This document shows, piece by piece, positions 16,187 through 25,698 of a DNA stretch of 64,000 bases (the stretch's first letter is position 1; the number at the start of each line of letters is the position of its first letter). The stretch covers positions 106,059 through 170,058 of the forward strand of contig CANFLV010000003.1 of assembly GCA_947448025.1 (NCBI GenBank), written 5' to 3'. The stretch comes from Oxalobacteraceae bacterium. GTDB taxonomy: Bacteria > Pseudomonadota > Gammaproteobacteria > Burkholderiales > Burkholderiaceae_D. Position numbers and translations under genes: made by a program. The notes beneath the pieces were generated by a model. It searched no databases. It worked only from the letters and a program-made list of their open reading frames with translations, and had not been told where the DNA came from.

Positions 16187-17581
16187 ATGACAGCACAACT
16201 CTCCAAAAAAGGCGAGGCCTGGTCGGCGCGCTTCGCCGAACCCGTCTCGGATTTGGTAAAACGCTACACCGCCTCGGTATTTTTCGACAAGCGCCTGGCC
16301 GCCTTCGACATCGCCGGCTCGCTCGCGCATGCCGAGATGCTCGCGCACCAGCACATTATCAGCCAGGAAGACCACGCCGAAATCCGTCGCGGAATGGCGC
16401 AAATCACGTCTGAAATTGAAGGCGGCCAGTTCGAATGGCAGCTCGACCTCGAGGACGTGCACCTCAATATCGAAAAACGCCTGACCGAACTTGTCGGCGA
16501 CGCCGGCAAACGCCTGCACACCGGCCGCTCACGTAACGACCAGGTCGCCACCGACATTCGCCTGTTCATGCGCGCTGCCATCGACGACATCAGCGGCTTG
16601 CTGCGCGACCTGCGTCTGGCGCTGGTCGACTTGGCCGAGCAGCATGCCGGCACCATCATGCCCGGCTTCACGCACATGCAGGTCGCCCAGCCGATCACCT
16701 TCGGCCATCACATGCTGGCCTATGTCGAAATGTTCGGCCGCGATGCTGAGCGCATGGCCGACTGCCGCAAACGCGTCAATCGCCTGCCGCTGGGGGCCGC
16801 TGCCTTGGCCGGTACGACTTTCCCGATTGACCGTTTGCGCGTCGCTACCACGCTCGGCTTCGAAGATGTCTGCCATAACTCGCTGGACGCCGTCTCGGAC
16901 CGCGATTTCGCGATCGAATTCTGTGCTGCCGCCGCCCTGGTCATGACCCATGTTTCGCGCATGTCGGAAGAACTGGTGATCTGGATGAGCCCGCGCGTCG
17001 GCTTCATTGATATCGCCGACCGCTTCTGCACAGGCTCGTCGATCATGCCGCAAAAGAAAAACCCGGACGTGCCTGAACTCGCGCGCGGCAAGACTGGCCG
17101 CGTCAACGGTCATCTGATCGCCTTGCTGACCCTGATGAAGGGCCAGCCGCTGGCCTACAACAAGGATAATCAGGAAGACAAGGAACCGCTGTTCGATACG
17201 GTCGACACGGTCGTCGATACCTTGCGCATTTTTGCCGACATGGCCGGCGGCATCACTGTCAAGCCGGAAGCGATGCGCGCAGCCGCCTTGCAAGGTTATG
17301 CGACTGCCACAGACCTGGCCGATTACCTCGTCAAGAAGGGCCTGCCTTTCCGCGATGCGCATGAAGCCGTGGCCCGTGCCGTGCGCCATTGCGTCGATCA
17401 CGGCTGCGACCTGAGTGAAATGTCGCTGGGCGATTTGCAGGCTTTTTCAGCACTGATCACTGATGATGTATTCGCTGTCCTCACGCTCGAAGGTTCGGTC
17501 GCAGCGCGCGACCATATCGGCGGCACTGCACCAAACCAGGTTCGGGCAGCCATTGCGCGCCTGCGTAGCCAGCTTGCCTGA
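16187..17581 (+). CDS. argH: Argininosuccinate lyase
   Basis: 464 residues. The last enzyme of arginine synthesis, splitting argininosuccinate into arginine and fumarate in the cytosol. The superfamily signature [20 protein letters not shown] is intact, with the catalytic Ser in the SSIMPQ loop. The [14 protein letters not shown] and [10 protein letters not shown] blocks are also present. Length is typical (about 460). It stands alone on this strand, divergent from the AlgZ-like kinase, a linkage common in beta- and gammaproteobacteria. Confidence 0.98.
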   Translation: MTAQLSKKGEAWSARFAEPVSDLVKRYTASVFFDKRLAAFDIAGSLAHAEMLAHQHIISQEDHAEIRRGMAQITSEIEGGQFEWQLDLEDVHLNIEKRLTELVGDAGKRLHTGRSRNDQVATDIRLFMRAAIDDISGLLRDLRLALVDLAEQHAGTIMPGFTHMQVAQPITFGHHMLAYVEMFGRDAERMADCRKRVNRLPLGAAALAGTTFPIDRLRVATTLGFEDVCHNSLDAVSDRDFAIEFCAAAALVMTHVSRMSEELVIWMSPRVGFIDIADRFCTGSSIMPQKKNPDVPELARGKTGRVNGHLIALLTLMKGQPLAYNKDNQEDKEPLFDTVDTVVDTLRIFADMAGGITVKPEAMRAAALQGYATATDLADYLVKKGLPFRDAHEAVARAVRHCVDHGCDLSEMSLGDLQAFSALITDDVFAVLTLEGSVAARDHIGGTAPNQVRAAIARLRSQLA

Positions 17582-17595
17582 CATCGGCACTGCGA

Positions 17596-17627
17596 GGCAT
17601 GCGGCGGGCTAATGAGCGCCGCATGCC
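17596..17627 (+). terminator. Hairpin downstream of argH
   Basis: Perfect 11-bp stem ggcatgcggcg/cgccgcatgcc with a 10-nt loop, 15 bp after the argH stop. No T tract follows (cgctcaaaaa), so termination efficiency is doubtful. Confidence 0.45.
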
Positions 17628-17840
17628 CGCTCAAAAATTCAGCACTATATCGTAAGTAGTAATACGTAATTTCGTTCCATTTTCCACAAAATCGGCGCCC
17701 TGCCGGCCTGTGCAGCACCCGCTGGCAGAGGGAAATGTTTATACTCTGCCCTTCCCGAAGCACGACCCCAGATACGCTGACACAGCGGCGCCGCGCCTCT
17801 GTGTCGCACAGATTTTTCATTTACTCCGGAGACGAGCATC

Positions 17841-18425
17841 ATGTCTTTTCTACTCTCGCTGTCGCGCATGATCGATGCGCTCAACGAAAAAATCGGCCTC
17901 GCAGTCAGCTGGGCCTTGTTCGCCGCCGTCATAGTCTGTAGTGGCAATGCACTGATCCGTTATTCATTCAACATGAGCTCAAACGGCTGGCTGGAAATCC
18001 AGTGGTATCTGTTTGCTGCGATGTTCCTGCTCGGCTCGTCCTACACCTTGAAGCGCAATGAGCATGTGCGCATCGACGTCATCACCGGACTGTTCTCGAA
18101 ACGCACGCAAGTCTGGATCGACCTGTTCGGTTTCCTGATCTTCATGCTGCCGATGACCTCGCTGATCCTGTATTTTGCCGTGCCGTATGCACTGACCTCA
18201 ATGCAGAATCAGGAAATGTCCATGAATGCCGGCGGCCTGATCCTGTGGCCGGCCAAGATGCTGATCCCGGTCGGCTTCTTTTTGCTGACATTGCAAGGCG
18301 TGTCGGAACTGATCAAGCGTATCGGCTACCTGCAAGGCAAGGTCGACGCCAGCGAGTTCGAAAAACAAGTCGCCACTCCCGAAGAAGAAATCGAGGCGAT
18401 CAAAGCCGCCAATAACATCACCTGA
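17841..18425 (+). CDS. TRAP transporter small membrane subunit DctQ-type
   Basis: 194 residues with four membrane segments (LAVSWALFAAVIVCSGNALI, the LEIQWYLFAAMFLLGSSYTL region, IDLFGFLIFMLPMTSLILYFAV, MLIPVGFFLLTLQGVSELI) and the family's RNEHVRIDVI motif. It is the small subunit of a tripartite ATP-independent periplasmic (TRAP) transporter, which uses an ion gradient to import organic acids delivered by a periplasmic binding protein. A CCGGAGAC ribosome site precedes the ATG. The dctM gene follows within 18 bp. It belongs with the dctP gene at 22.9-24.0 kb. Confidence 0.92.
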   Translation: MSFLLSLSRMIDALNEKIGLAVSWALFAAVIVCSGNALIRYSFNMSSNGWLEIQWYLFAAMFLLGSSYTLKRNEHVRIDVITGLFSKRTQVWIDLFGFLIFMLPMTSLILYFAVPYALTSMQNQEMSMNAGGLILWPAKMLIPVGFFLLTLQGVSELIKRIGYLQGKVDASEFEKQVATPEEEIEAIKAANNIT

Positions 18426-18443
18426 TTGTCCGGAGAATCAAGC

Positions 18444-20141
18444 ATGGCTGAATTTTTAATCGCGAACATGGCGCCGATCATGTTCGGCGCTCTAGTAGTG
18501 TTCCTGCTATCGGGCTTCCCGGTAGCGTTTTCCCTGGCTGCCAACGGCCTGTTCTTTGGCTTCGTCGGCATTGAGCTGGGCTTGCTCAAACCTGAGCTGT
18601 TGCAGGCGCTGCCGAACCGTATCTTTGGCATCATGGCCAACGACACGCTGCTGGCGATCCCTTTCTTTACCTTCATGGGCCTCATACTTGAGCGCTCCGG
18701 CATGGCCGAGGATTTGCTCGACACGATCGGACAATTGTTCGGTCCGATGCGCGGTGGCGTAGCGTATGCCGTGATTTTCGTCGGCGCGCTGCTGGCGGCG
18801 ACGACAGGTGTGGTCGCCGCGTCGGTCATTTCGATGGGATTGATTTCATTGCCGGTCATGCTGCGTTATGGCTACGACAAACGCATCGCCTCGGGCGTCA
18901 TCGCCGCCTCCGGCACGCTGGCGCAGATCATCCCGCCATCGCTGGTGTTGATCGTCATGGCTGACCAATTGGGTCGGTCAGTCGGCGACATGTACCAGGC
19001 GGCTTTTGTGCCGGGTCTGCTGCTCACGGCAATGTATGCCGGTTACGTCGCATTGGTGTCGATCATCCGTCCGCAATGGGTGCCGGCACTGCCGGTCGAA
19101 GCGCGTAACCTGCGCCAGCCAAACGGTGACAGCGGCGTGATTTCATTGCTGGCATTGATCGCCGCGACCGTCGCGATCTGCGTGGGGTTCGCCCATTTCT
19201 ATATCGGCAGCCATCCAAAAGCAGCCGCCGATGAAGTCGGCATCTTCGCCGCCACTGTCGGCACGCTGGGCGCGTTCATGGTCGCGTTTTTCAATCGTAA
19301 ATTCAAGCTCGGCCTGCTCTCGCGCATGGCCGAAAAAGTCATCTTTGTGCTGATCCCGCCGCTGGCGCTGATCTTCCTCGTACTCGGCACGATCTTCATT
19401 GGTGTGGCGACACCGACCGAAGGCGGCGGCATGGGTGCGCTGGGCGCCCTGATCCTCGCGGTGATGAATCGCCGCCTGTCATTCGACCTGCTCAAGCAGG
19501 CGATGAATTCCACCACGCGTCTGTCGTGCTTCGTGGTCTTCATCCTGATCGGCTCAACCGTGTTCTCGCTGATTTTCCGGGGCGTGAATGGCGATCTGTG
19601 GGTTGAACATCTGCTGTCGTCGCTCCCGGGTGGCAATACGGGTTTCCTGATCGTGGTTAACGTGATGTTCTTCCTGCTGGCCTTCTTCCTCGATTTCTTC
19701 GAGCTGGCCTTCATCCTCGTGCCGTTGGTCGGTCCGGTGGCCGACAAACTTGGCATCGACCTGATCTGGTTCGGCGTGCTGCTGGGCGTGAACATGCAGA
19801 CTTCATTCATGCATCCACCCTTCGGCTTTGCGCTGTTCTACCTGCGCTCGGTCGCGCCCAAGGAAGTCAAGACTTCGGACATTTACTGGGGTGCGATTCC
19901 TTTCGTGGTAATCCAGATCATCATGGTGGTGCTGATCATTGCTTTTCCGAGCATTGTCTCGGTCGACACCAAGACCGACATGAAGGAACAGATCGAACTG
20001 AAACTCGACACCGGCAGCGAAGCACCAGGAAGCGCAGCGAAAGAGGAAGAAGCGCCAGCACTGAACTTCTCCAACGATAGCGAGAAAAAGGATGAGGCGG
20101 AACCGAAGTTGAATTTCACGAACGACGCGGATAAAAAGTAA
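18444..20141 (+). CDS. TRAP transporter large permease DctM-type
   Basis: 565 residues with about a dozen hydrophobic segments; the 12-TM large subunit of the TRAP system. Family blocks include LLSGFPVAFSLAANGL near the start, IPFFTFMGLILERSGMAEDLLD, the ASGTLAQIIPPSLVLIV segment, TPTEGGGMGALGALIL and HPPFGFALFYLRSVAP. ATG 18444 with GGAG upstream is preferred over a TTG at 18426. After the last TM (about residue 515) there is a charged tail with two similar units, ALNFSNDSEKKDE and KLNFTNDADKK, which is not part of the usual permease. A strong terminator follows immediately. Confidence 0.94.
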   Translation: MAEFLIANMAPIMFGALVVFLLSGFPVAFSLAANGLFFGFVGIELGLLKPELLQALPNRIFGIMANDTLLAIPFFTFMGLILERSGMAEDLLDTIGQLFGPMRGGVAYAVIFVGALLAATTGVVAASVISMGLISLPVMLRYGYDKRIASGVIAASGTLAQIIPPSLVLIVMADQLGRSVGDMYQAAFVPGLLLTAMYAGYVALVSIIRPQWVPALPVEARNLRQPNGDSGVISLLALIAATVAICVGFAHFYIGSHPKAAADEVGIFAATVGTLGAFMVAFFNRKFKLGLLSRMAEKVIFVLIPPLALIFLVLGTIFIGVATPTEGGGMGALGALILAVMNRRLSFDLLKQAMNSTTRLSCFVVFILIGSTVFSLIFRGVNGDLWVEHLLSSLPGGNTGFLIVVNVMFFLLAFFLDFFELAFILVPLVGPVADKLGIDLIWFGVLLGVNMQTSFMHPPFGFALFYLRSVAPKEVKTSDIYWGAIPFVVIQIIMVVLIIAFPSIVSVDTKTDMKEQIELKLDTGSEAPGSAAKEEEAPALNFSNDSEKKDEAEPKLNFTNDADKK

Positions 20142-20158
20142 GCTTTATCGCTTCACTT

Positions 20159-20194
20159 AAAAACCCTGCAAGTGCGAGCTTGCAGGGTTTTTTT
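20159..20194 (+). terminator. Intrinsic terminator of dctQM
   Basis: Stem aaaaccctgcaag / cttgcagggtttt with a 6-nt loop tgcgag (20173-20178), followed by a run of T. It lies 17 bp after the dctM stop. A classic Rho-independent terminator. Confidence 0.92.
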
Positions 20195-20348
20195 ACGACT
20201 TATGGCGAACCGAATGGTCAACGATTACGGTGCCAGCGCGATGGCGATGCACATTCAAGCGCGCAGCATAAGCCGGACGATATTGGCTTAATGATGCACT
20301 CTATACTATGCATTTTTTAATTAAAGATACTTAAGCTATACAATTTTA

Positions 20349-20376
20349 TTGACAAAATAAGGCCGTTTGCTAGAGT
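20349..20376 (+). promoter_or_regulatory. Candidate promoter of hipBA
   Basis: TTGACA (20349-20354) and TAGAGT (20371-20376) with a 16-bp spacer lie 32 bp before hipB, in an AT-rich stretch after the dctM terminator. The usual TATCC-N8-GGATA HipB operator is not visible. Confidence 0.45.
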
Positions 20377-20408
20377 AAGTACTCCGCATCGACAAAACGC
20401 CACACAAC

Positions 20409-20720
20409 ATGACGCACCTGATTGAAGAACTCGCCGCAGCCAGGCGCGCCGCCAACTTGAGTCAACAGGAGCTCGCCGACAAAGCCGGACTCAGCCGCCT
20501 GACTGTGCAGCGCACAGAATCGGCCATGATCGATCCGCGACTGTCGTCCCTGCACGCCATGGCGCGCGCGCTCGGCATGGATCTGATGCTGGTGCCGCAG
20601 GGATTACGCCCGGAACTTGAATCCTTCGTGCGTTCGGGCGGGCGCTTTCTCGGACAGCCTGCCGGCATTGCCGCACCACGTTCGGTCGTAGATAGTCTGC
20701 TTGATTCACCCGGATCATGA
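20409..20720 (+). CDS. HipB-type antitoxin, XRE-family DNA-binding protein
   Basis: 103 residues with a helix-turn-helix at about residues 4-62 (LAAARRAANLSQQELADKAGLSR and LTVQRTE), the Cro/C1 type. It overlaps the HipA-type gene by 4 bp (ATGA), the usual order for a type II toxin-antitoxin pair in which the antitoxin comes first, neutralises the kinase and represses the operon. The C-terminal 40 residues (PRSVVDSLLDSPGS) are variable tail, probably contacting HipA. Named by family and neighbour. Confidence 0.88.
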   Translation: MTHLIEELAAARRAANLSQQELADKAGLSRLTVQRTESAMIDPRLSSLHAMARALGMDLMLVPQGLRPELESFVRSGGRFLGQPAGIAAPRSVVDSLLDSPGS

Positions 20721-22021
20721 GTTCTCCCCTTCGGTATTTGCGGCTCAGCCTGCATGGCCCGAATGCATCGCGCCGGGCGATTGGCTACCTGTCACAGTAC
20801 GGCGATATCTTGCGCGTATCGTTCGATGCCGATTACATCAACGATGCGCAACGCCCCACGTTATCACTCAGTTATGTCGGCACGAACGAGGCCGAGACGC
20901 GCGCAATTCTTTCTGCGACGCGCGATGTGCGTCTGTCGCGCAGCGATGGCCGCTGGCCTGTGTATTTTCAAAACCTGCTACCCGAAGGCCATAATCGCGA
21001 ACGCCTGGCGCAGCAACGTCGCTGCAGTCCCGACGATGAATTCGAATTGCTGGCCGCGGCCGGTCACGACCTGATGGGCGCAGTCGAGGTCGCGCCCGTC
21101 GACGCGCAGGAGGCGATCCCCGACGTCGTGCGCAATTGGCATACCGCGCTTGGACTCAATGAACTTGCAGCGGGCATGGTCGAAGTCCCGGTGGAAGATG
21201 CTGCCTCCTTGCCCGGCATGGTGACCAAATTTTCCGCCATCATGGACGGTCGCCGCTATGTCGTGCGACGCAACGGCGCCGCCGGCTCGGTGATTTTGAA
21301 ACTGCCAACATCAAGGCATCCCGACCTGGTCGCCAATGAATTTTGCGGCTATCAGCTGGCCCGCGCGATTGGCCTCGATTGCGCGCAGGCGGCGGTGATC
21401 ACGCGCAGCGAAGCCGATCTGCCAGACAATGTCAGCTGCAGCGAGATTCTGGCCGTCACGCGCTTCGACCGCGGCGCCGACGGGCAGCGCATCCACATGG
21501 AAGAATTCGCGCAAGTCCTGCAATACTCCCCTAAGCAGAAATATGGAAAAGGCCTGCAGACCGACACGATCGCGATGCTGCGCATACTCGACCGCTTATC
21601 GGACGAGCCAGCACGCGACGTGGCGGAATTCGTTCGCCGCTTTGTTATCTTCATCTTGATGGGCAACACCGATGCACATCTCAAGAACTGGGCGCTGATG
21701 TATGCCAATGGTCGTGCGCCAGCACTGGCGCCACTCTACGATCCCGTTTGCGTGACAGCCTTCTTCAATGATGCACCAGCGGCAGACTACTGCATCAATC
21801 GCGCCATCGACAACACCGTCAGGGCATTTAGCTGGGACGACCTAGGCGCAATACTGAAACAGGCCGGACTCTTGCGCAGCAGCCGCCTGCTGCAAATCGC
21901 CCGGGCCACCGTCAAACAAGCACAGGCCGACTGGCCGGCGTTGCTGGGTGATGCGCCGTTGAATATGCGCTTGTCGATCAGCGAAAGACTGGACGGCGGC
22001 GTACGCCTAAGCGGCATATAA
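20717..22021 (+). CDS. HipA-type serine/threonine kinase toxin
   Basis: 434 residues. The N-terminal HipA subdomain (residues 1-105) includes WPVYFQNLLPEGHNRERL. The kinase part has SVILKLPTS, with the ATP-binding Lys, then MGNTDAHLKNW with the catalytic Asp and Asn, and a LAPLYDPV metal-binding Asp segment. HipA kinases phosphorylate aminoacyl-tRNA synthetases (GltX in E. coli) and slow growth. All key residues seem intact, so the toxin should be functional. It is co-transcribed with hipB and convergent with the vapBC pair. Confidence 0.9.
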   Translation: MSSPLRYLRLSLHGPNASRRAIGYLSQYGDILRVSFDADYINDAQRPTLSLSYVGTNEAETRAILSATRDVRLSRSDGRWPVYFQNLLPEGHNRERLAQQRRCSPDDEFELLAAAGHDLMGAVEVAPVDAQEAIPDVVRNWHTALGLNELAAGMVEVPVEDAASLPGMVTKFSAIMDGRRYVVRRNGAAGSVILKLPTSRHPDLVANEFCGYQLARAIGLDCAQAAVITRSEADLPDNVSCSEILAVTRFDRGADGQRIHMEEFAQVLQYSPKQKYGKGLQTDTIAMLRILDRLSDEPARDVAEFVRRFVIFILMGNTDAHLKNWALMYANGRAPALAPLYDPVCVTAFFNDAPAADYCINRAIDNTVRAFSWDDLGAILKQAGLLRSSRLLQIARATVKQAQADWPALLGDAPLNMRLSISERLDGGVRLSGI

Positions 22022-22094
22022 GGCACTGTTGCCGGAGCAGCATCGCCCTCAGCGATGAGCCAACAAAGACCGCGAGTCCACTTGAATCACGTCA

Positions 22095-22481
22095 TTACAC
22101 GCAAATAATCGACTCGCTGTATTTCGCGACCATCAGGTCATGCGTCATCAAGCGCATCGGCTCAACGAGCGCCTGAGCCACGAGTAGGCGGTCAAATGGA
22201 TCATGATGGTGGAATGGCAGCGCTTCTACCGCGATCGTGTGTTCGGGCTCAATAGCTAAAAATCGATAGCCGGACTCGGTAAAAAAACGCATGGCATCCG
22301 TGCCAGAAACGGGCATGTCGCCCTTGGCAAGTCCAAACTTGATTGAAATTTCCCACAAGCTGACCGAACTTATCCAAATGGTGGCCCGTGGTGCAGCAAT
22401 CATGTCGCGGGCCTTTGCGCTCAGTCTTGGATCGTCCGTAATCGCCCATAAGGCGACATGCGTATCGAGCAAAAGGTTCAT
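22095..22481 (-). CDS. VapC-type PIN-domain ribonuclease toxin
   Basis: 128 residues; a PIN domain with the expected acidic residues Asp6 (LLLDTH), Glu44 (SLWEIS), Asp94/Asp97 (HHDPFDRLL) and Asp115 (MTHD). This is the subgroup whose members begin LLLDTHVALW. VapC toxins cut tRNA or rRNA. The start overlaps the antitoxin stop by 4 bp (ATGA), typical of coupled toxin-antitoxin translation. No sign of inactivation. Confidence 0.92.
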   Translation of the reverse strand: MNLLLDTHVALWAITDDPRLSAKARDMIAAPRATIWISSVSLWEISIKFGLAKGDMPVSGTDAMRFFTESGYRFLAIEPEHTIAVEALPFHHHDPFDRLLVAQALVEPMRLMTHDLMVAKYSESIICV

Positions 22482-22723
22482 GCACCCGTGCCCAAAAACA
22501 ATTGCTGCACCTCTGCATTACTCAGATCGATATTTTCAGGAACAGTAAATAATCCACGAGCGACGCCAATTCGATTACCTGGCGTTGAATTTTCCAAAGG
22601 CACCAATTTAGCCGCTGGCCGGCCATTCCGGGCAATATAGATTTCACGCTCGTCACCCTTCTCGATGGCATCGACTAAACGGGACAAATTCGATTTTGCG
22701 TCCAACATATTGACAGTGTGCAT
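22478..22723 (-). CDS. Phd/VapB-type antitoxin
   Basis: 81 residues. The N-terminal Phd/YefM-like DNA-binding region (MHTVNMLDAKSNLSRLVDAI, then EREIYIARNGRPAAKLVPL) is followed by a flexible C-terminal arm (GLFTVPENIDLSNAEV) that would occlude the VapC site. An upstream ATG at 22738 is in frame, but ATG 22723 has GGAGG at ideal distance, and that GGAGG lies inside the longer reading. It is first in the operon and partners the PIN toxin. Confidence 0.9.
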   Translation of the reverse strand: MHTVNMLDAKSNLSRLVDAIEKGDEREIYIARNGRPAAKLVPLENSTPGNRIGVARGLFTVPENIDLSNAEVQQLFLGTGA

Positions 22724-22749
22724 TTTCCTATCCTCCATGTGATTACCTT

Positions 22750-22778
22750 AGTCTAGTCTGGCTAACTTCACTCGTCAA
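22750..22778 (-). promoter_or_regulatory. Candidate promoter of vapBC
   Basis: On the minus strand TTGACG (22778-22773) and TAGACT (22755-22750) are separated by 17 bp, about 27 bp before the VapB-type start. The tagtctagtct stretch over the -10 is repetitive and could be the antitoxin operator. Confidence 0.5.
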
Positions 22779-22862
22779 CGATCAAATGTGCCGACTGTTC
22801 TCTGTAATCGGACGAGTTAAAAACTTTCGCTCCGAGTAAGTGCGTGCTGCATGACCCAAAAT

Positions 22863-22899
22863 AAAAAAACCCGCAGCGCTCGCACGCTGCGGGTTTTTT
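22863..22899 (-). terminator. Intrinsic terminator of dctP, possibly bidirectional
   Basis: Stem cccgcagcg/cgctgcggg (22870-22878, 22885-22893) with a 6-nt loop, flanked by A7 on one side and T6 on the other. It ends the dctP transcript 16 bp after its stop, reading leftwards. Confidence 0.9.
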
Positions 22900-22915
22900 A
22901 TCTCAATCCGTCTGC

Positions 22916-24004
22916 TTACTTCAGCTTGCCCGGTTTGATCAGGTAGTTCTGCATCGGCGCTTCAGCGACCGATGCCCAGGTATTCTGGTCCTGGCGGAAG
23001 CGCTTCCATGGCTCGTAGATCTTCTTGAACTTGGCATTCTTCGACGCTTCTTCTTCCATCACGTCATTGGCCGCCTGGTAGGACGCATCCATGATCTCTT
23101 TGGAGAAGGTGCGCAGCTTCACGCCGCTCTTGAGCAAACGTGCCAATGCGGCAGGATTGCGGGCGTCGTATTCGGCTTGCATCGATACGTGGGCTTCGTA
23201 AGTAGCGACTTCCAGCGCAGCCTGATATTCCTTAGGCAGCTTTTCCCATTCCTTGATGCCGACCATGAAGGACAGCTGCGGACCTGCTTCCCACCAGCCC
23301 GGTGCGTAGTAGTACGGCGCGACTTTTGAAAAGCCGAGCTTTTCATCATCGTAAGGGCCGACCCATTCCGCTGCATCGATCGTGCCTTTTTCCAGCGCAG
23401 GATAGATGTCGCCACCGGCCAGCTGCTGTGGCACGACGCCGAGGTGCTGCATGACGCGACCAGCGAAGCCGCTGATGCGAATTTTCTTGCCTTCCAAATC
23501 CTTGACGGACTTGATCTCGGAACGGAACCAGCCGCCCATCTGGGTGCCGGTATTACCGCCCAGGAAATTCATGATGCCGTAGCTCTTGAAGAATTCACGG
23601 GTCAGATCGCGTCCGCCGCCATGCTCGTACCAGGCAGTTTGCTGGCGTGATGTCAGGCCGAACGGTACTGCGCAATCGAAGCAAAAGGTAGGGTCTTTAC
23701 CGAAATAATAGTAAGACGCGCTATGGCCCATTTCGACCGTGCCGGCTTGCACCGCATCGACGACTTGCAAGGCCGGGACGATTTCGCCACCGGCAAAAAC
23801 GCGGATATTGAATTTGCCGCCCGTAAGCGCAGCTACGCGCTTGCTGAAGGTTTCGGACGCGCCGTAAATGGTATCGAGCGACTTCGGAAAGCTGGACGCC
23901 AGGCGCCAGTTAATCGTCGGTGCTGTTTGCGCAAGCGCTGGCGCGGCGATGATGCCGGCGGTCGCGCCTAATGCCGCTTTTTGAATAAAGGAACGACGTT
24001 GCAT
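22916..24004 (-). CDS. TRAP transporter periplasmic substrate-binding protein (DctP/FcbT1 group)
   Basis: 362 residues. The N-terminus MQRRSFIQKAALGATAG with twin Arg and an AAPALAQ cleavage region looks like a Tat signal. The mature part has the blocks of the mannitol/chloroaromatic-type TRAP binding proteins: WRLASSFPKSLDTIYG, FAGGEIVPALQVVDAVQAG, GNTGTQMGGWFR and EKGTIDAAEWVGPYDDEKLGF. Characterised members bind 2-oxo acids or lactate, often with a cation, so an organic-acid substrate is likely. The frame is open to 24115, but ATG 24004 has AGGAGA upstream and starts the signal peptide. It presumably serves the dctQM genes that lie across the two toxin-antitoxin modules. Confidence 0.92.
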   Translation of the reverse strand: MQRRSFIQKAALGATAGIIAAPALAQTAPTINWRLASSFPKSLDTIYGASETFSKRVAALTGGKFNIRVFAGGEIVPALQVVDAVQAGTVEMGHSASYYYFGKDPTFCFDCAVPFGLTSRQQTAWYEHGGGRDLTREFFKSYGIMNFLGGNTGTQMGGWFRSEIKSVKDLEGKKIRISGFAGRVMQHLGVVPQQLAGGDIYPALEKGTIDAAEWVGPYDDEKLGFSKVAPYYYAPGWWEAGPQLSFMVGIKEWEKLPKEYQAALEVATYEAHVSMQAEYDARNPAALARLLKSGVKLRTFSKEIMDASYQAANDVMEEEASKNAKFKKIYEPWKRFRQDQNTWASVAEAPMQNYLIKPGKLK

Positions 24005-24195
24005 GTTTCTGTCTCCTGAACGAGTGAGGTACTGCCAATACGGCGGCGCTTGCCGCGATGCTAAACGGGTAATGAGCCCGAATTGTAGGACGCGCAAGGC
24101 AATGCCGCAACTCAAAAAACTTCCTGCGAATCTTGAATTTACAATCAGGAGACAAAATCAATTATGCGCGTCAAAATGCCGCGCATAAATGCTGC

Positions 24196-25560
24196 TTAGC
24201 CGCCGGCGATCGTCATGCTCTCAATGAGGATGGAGCCGGTATTTTTCGTTCCGCGCACCAGCGTATCGGCACCGACCGCGACGATCTGGCGCAGCATGTC
24301 CTTCATGTTGCCGGCGATGGTGATCTCCTCGACCGGATACTGGATCACGCCCTTCTCGACCCAGAAGCCGGCCGCGCCGCGCGAGTAATCGCCGGTGACG
24401 TAATTGACGCCCTGCCCCATCAGTTCCGTGACGAGCAAACCTGTGCCAAGTTTCTTCAGCATGGCCTTGAAATCATCGCCGGGCTTGGTCAGCGACGAAC
24501 TCAGCGTCAGGTTATGCGAGCCGCCCGCATTGCCGGTGGTTTGCATGCCGAGCTTGCGCGCCGAATAGGTCGACAGGAAGTAACCCTGCACCATGCCGTT
24601 CTTGACTACGTCGCGACGCGTGGTCTTGACGCCTTCGTCATCGAAGGGCGAGGAACCGACCGCGCCGATCACATGCGGATCTTCGACGACCTGGATATGC
24701 GGCGCGAAGGCCTGTGTGCCGAGTGAGTCGAGCAGGAAGCTGGATTTGCGATACAGCGCGCCGCCCGAAACAGCCTGCACGAAGGCACCGAGCAAACCCG
24801 CCGCCAGTGGCGCTTCGAACAGCACCGCGCATTTGCGCGTATCGAGCTTGCGCGCATTCAGACGCGCCAGCGCGCGCTGGGCAGCGTAGCGGCCGATGGC
24901 TTCCGGCTCGGCCAGTTTTTTTGGATCGCGCATTGATGAATACCAGTCGTCACGCTGCATGTGCGCACCCTTGCCGGCGATCGGTGCAGCGGAAATCGTG
25001 TGGCGCGAATATGGATAGCCACCAATAAAGCCGCGTGAATTAGCCGACACGAAATGCGACTGCTGCGCATACACGCCCGCGCCTTCGCTATTGGTGATGC
25101 GTTTGTCGACGGCGAAGGCGGCAGCTTCGGCGCGCTTGGCCAGTTCGACCGCTTCTTCGGCCGTGATCGTCCACGGATAGCACAGCTGCAAATCACGCGG
25201 CGCCAGTTCCAGTGTATCGGCGTCAGGCAGGCCGGCGCAGTCATCTGCGGACGTGAAGCGGGCAATGTTGTAGGCCGCTTCGACGGTTTCCTTCAAGGCC
25301 TTTTGCGAAAAATCAGATGTGCTCGCATTGCCGCGGCGGACATCACGCCCCTGGCCAATGTAGACCGTCACGCCCATGCCCTTGTCCTTGTTTTGCTCGA
25401 TGGTCTCGACACTGCCTTTGCGTACAGAAATCGACAGACCGCTGCCCTCGCTGATTTCAACCGCTGCGTCGGACGCGCCCTGCTCTTTCGCGTAGCGCAA
25501 AACGTCGCGTGCGAGCTGCTGTAACTGGTCCTGGGAATGGATAAAAGTGAAATCGGTCAT
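24196..25560 (-). CDS. pmbA: PmbA/TldE metallopeptidase-complex subunit
   Basis: 454 residues of the TldD/PmbA family. TldD and TldE (PmbA) form a heteromeric protease that processes modified peptides such as microcin B17 and degrades CcdA. Family blocks include QGASDAAVEISEGSGLSISVRKG, IGQGRDVRRGNAST, FVSANSRGFIGGYPYSRH and the C-terminal GAAGFWVEKGVIQYPVEEITIAGN. As expected for the TldE side, no HExxH zinc motif is present. It is divergent from darP with a 138-bp gap, a conserved arrangement in proteobacteria. Confidence 0.95.
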   Translation of the reverse strand: MTDFTFIHSQDQLQQLARDVLRYAKEQGASDAAVEISEGSGLSISVRKGSVETIEQNKDKGMGVTVYIGQGRDVRRGNASTSDFSQKALKETVEAAYNIARFTSADDCAGLPDADTLELAPRDLQLCYPWTITAEEAVELAKRAEAAAFAVDKRITNSEGAGVYAQQSHFVSANSRGFIGGYPYSRHTISAAPIAGKGAHMQRDDWYSSMRDPKKLAEPEAIGRYAAQRALARLNARKLDTRKCAVLFEAPLAAGLLGAFVQAVSGGALYRKSSFLLDSLGTQAFAPHIQVVEDPHVIGAVGSSPFDDEGVKTTRRDVVKNGMVQGYFLSTYSARKLGMQTTGNAGGSHNLTLSSSLTKPGDDFKAMLKKLGTGLLVTELMGQGVNYVTGDYSRGAAGFWVEKGVIQYPVEEITIAGNMKDMLRQIVAVGADTLVRGTKNTGSILIESMTIAGG

Positions 25561-25698
25561 GGTTTTTTTCGCAAAAATAATTCAGTGAGCAACATTGTAA
25601 TCAAGTTGGCGCGACGCCGAAGGCATTACCGCGACTTGTTAAAGGGGTTATCATAGCAGTCGTTTACCGAATGGCGTTTCGCCTGAATCATCAATACT

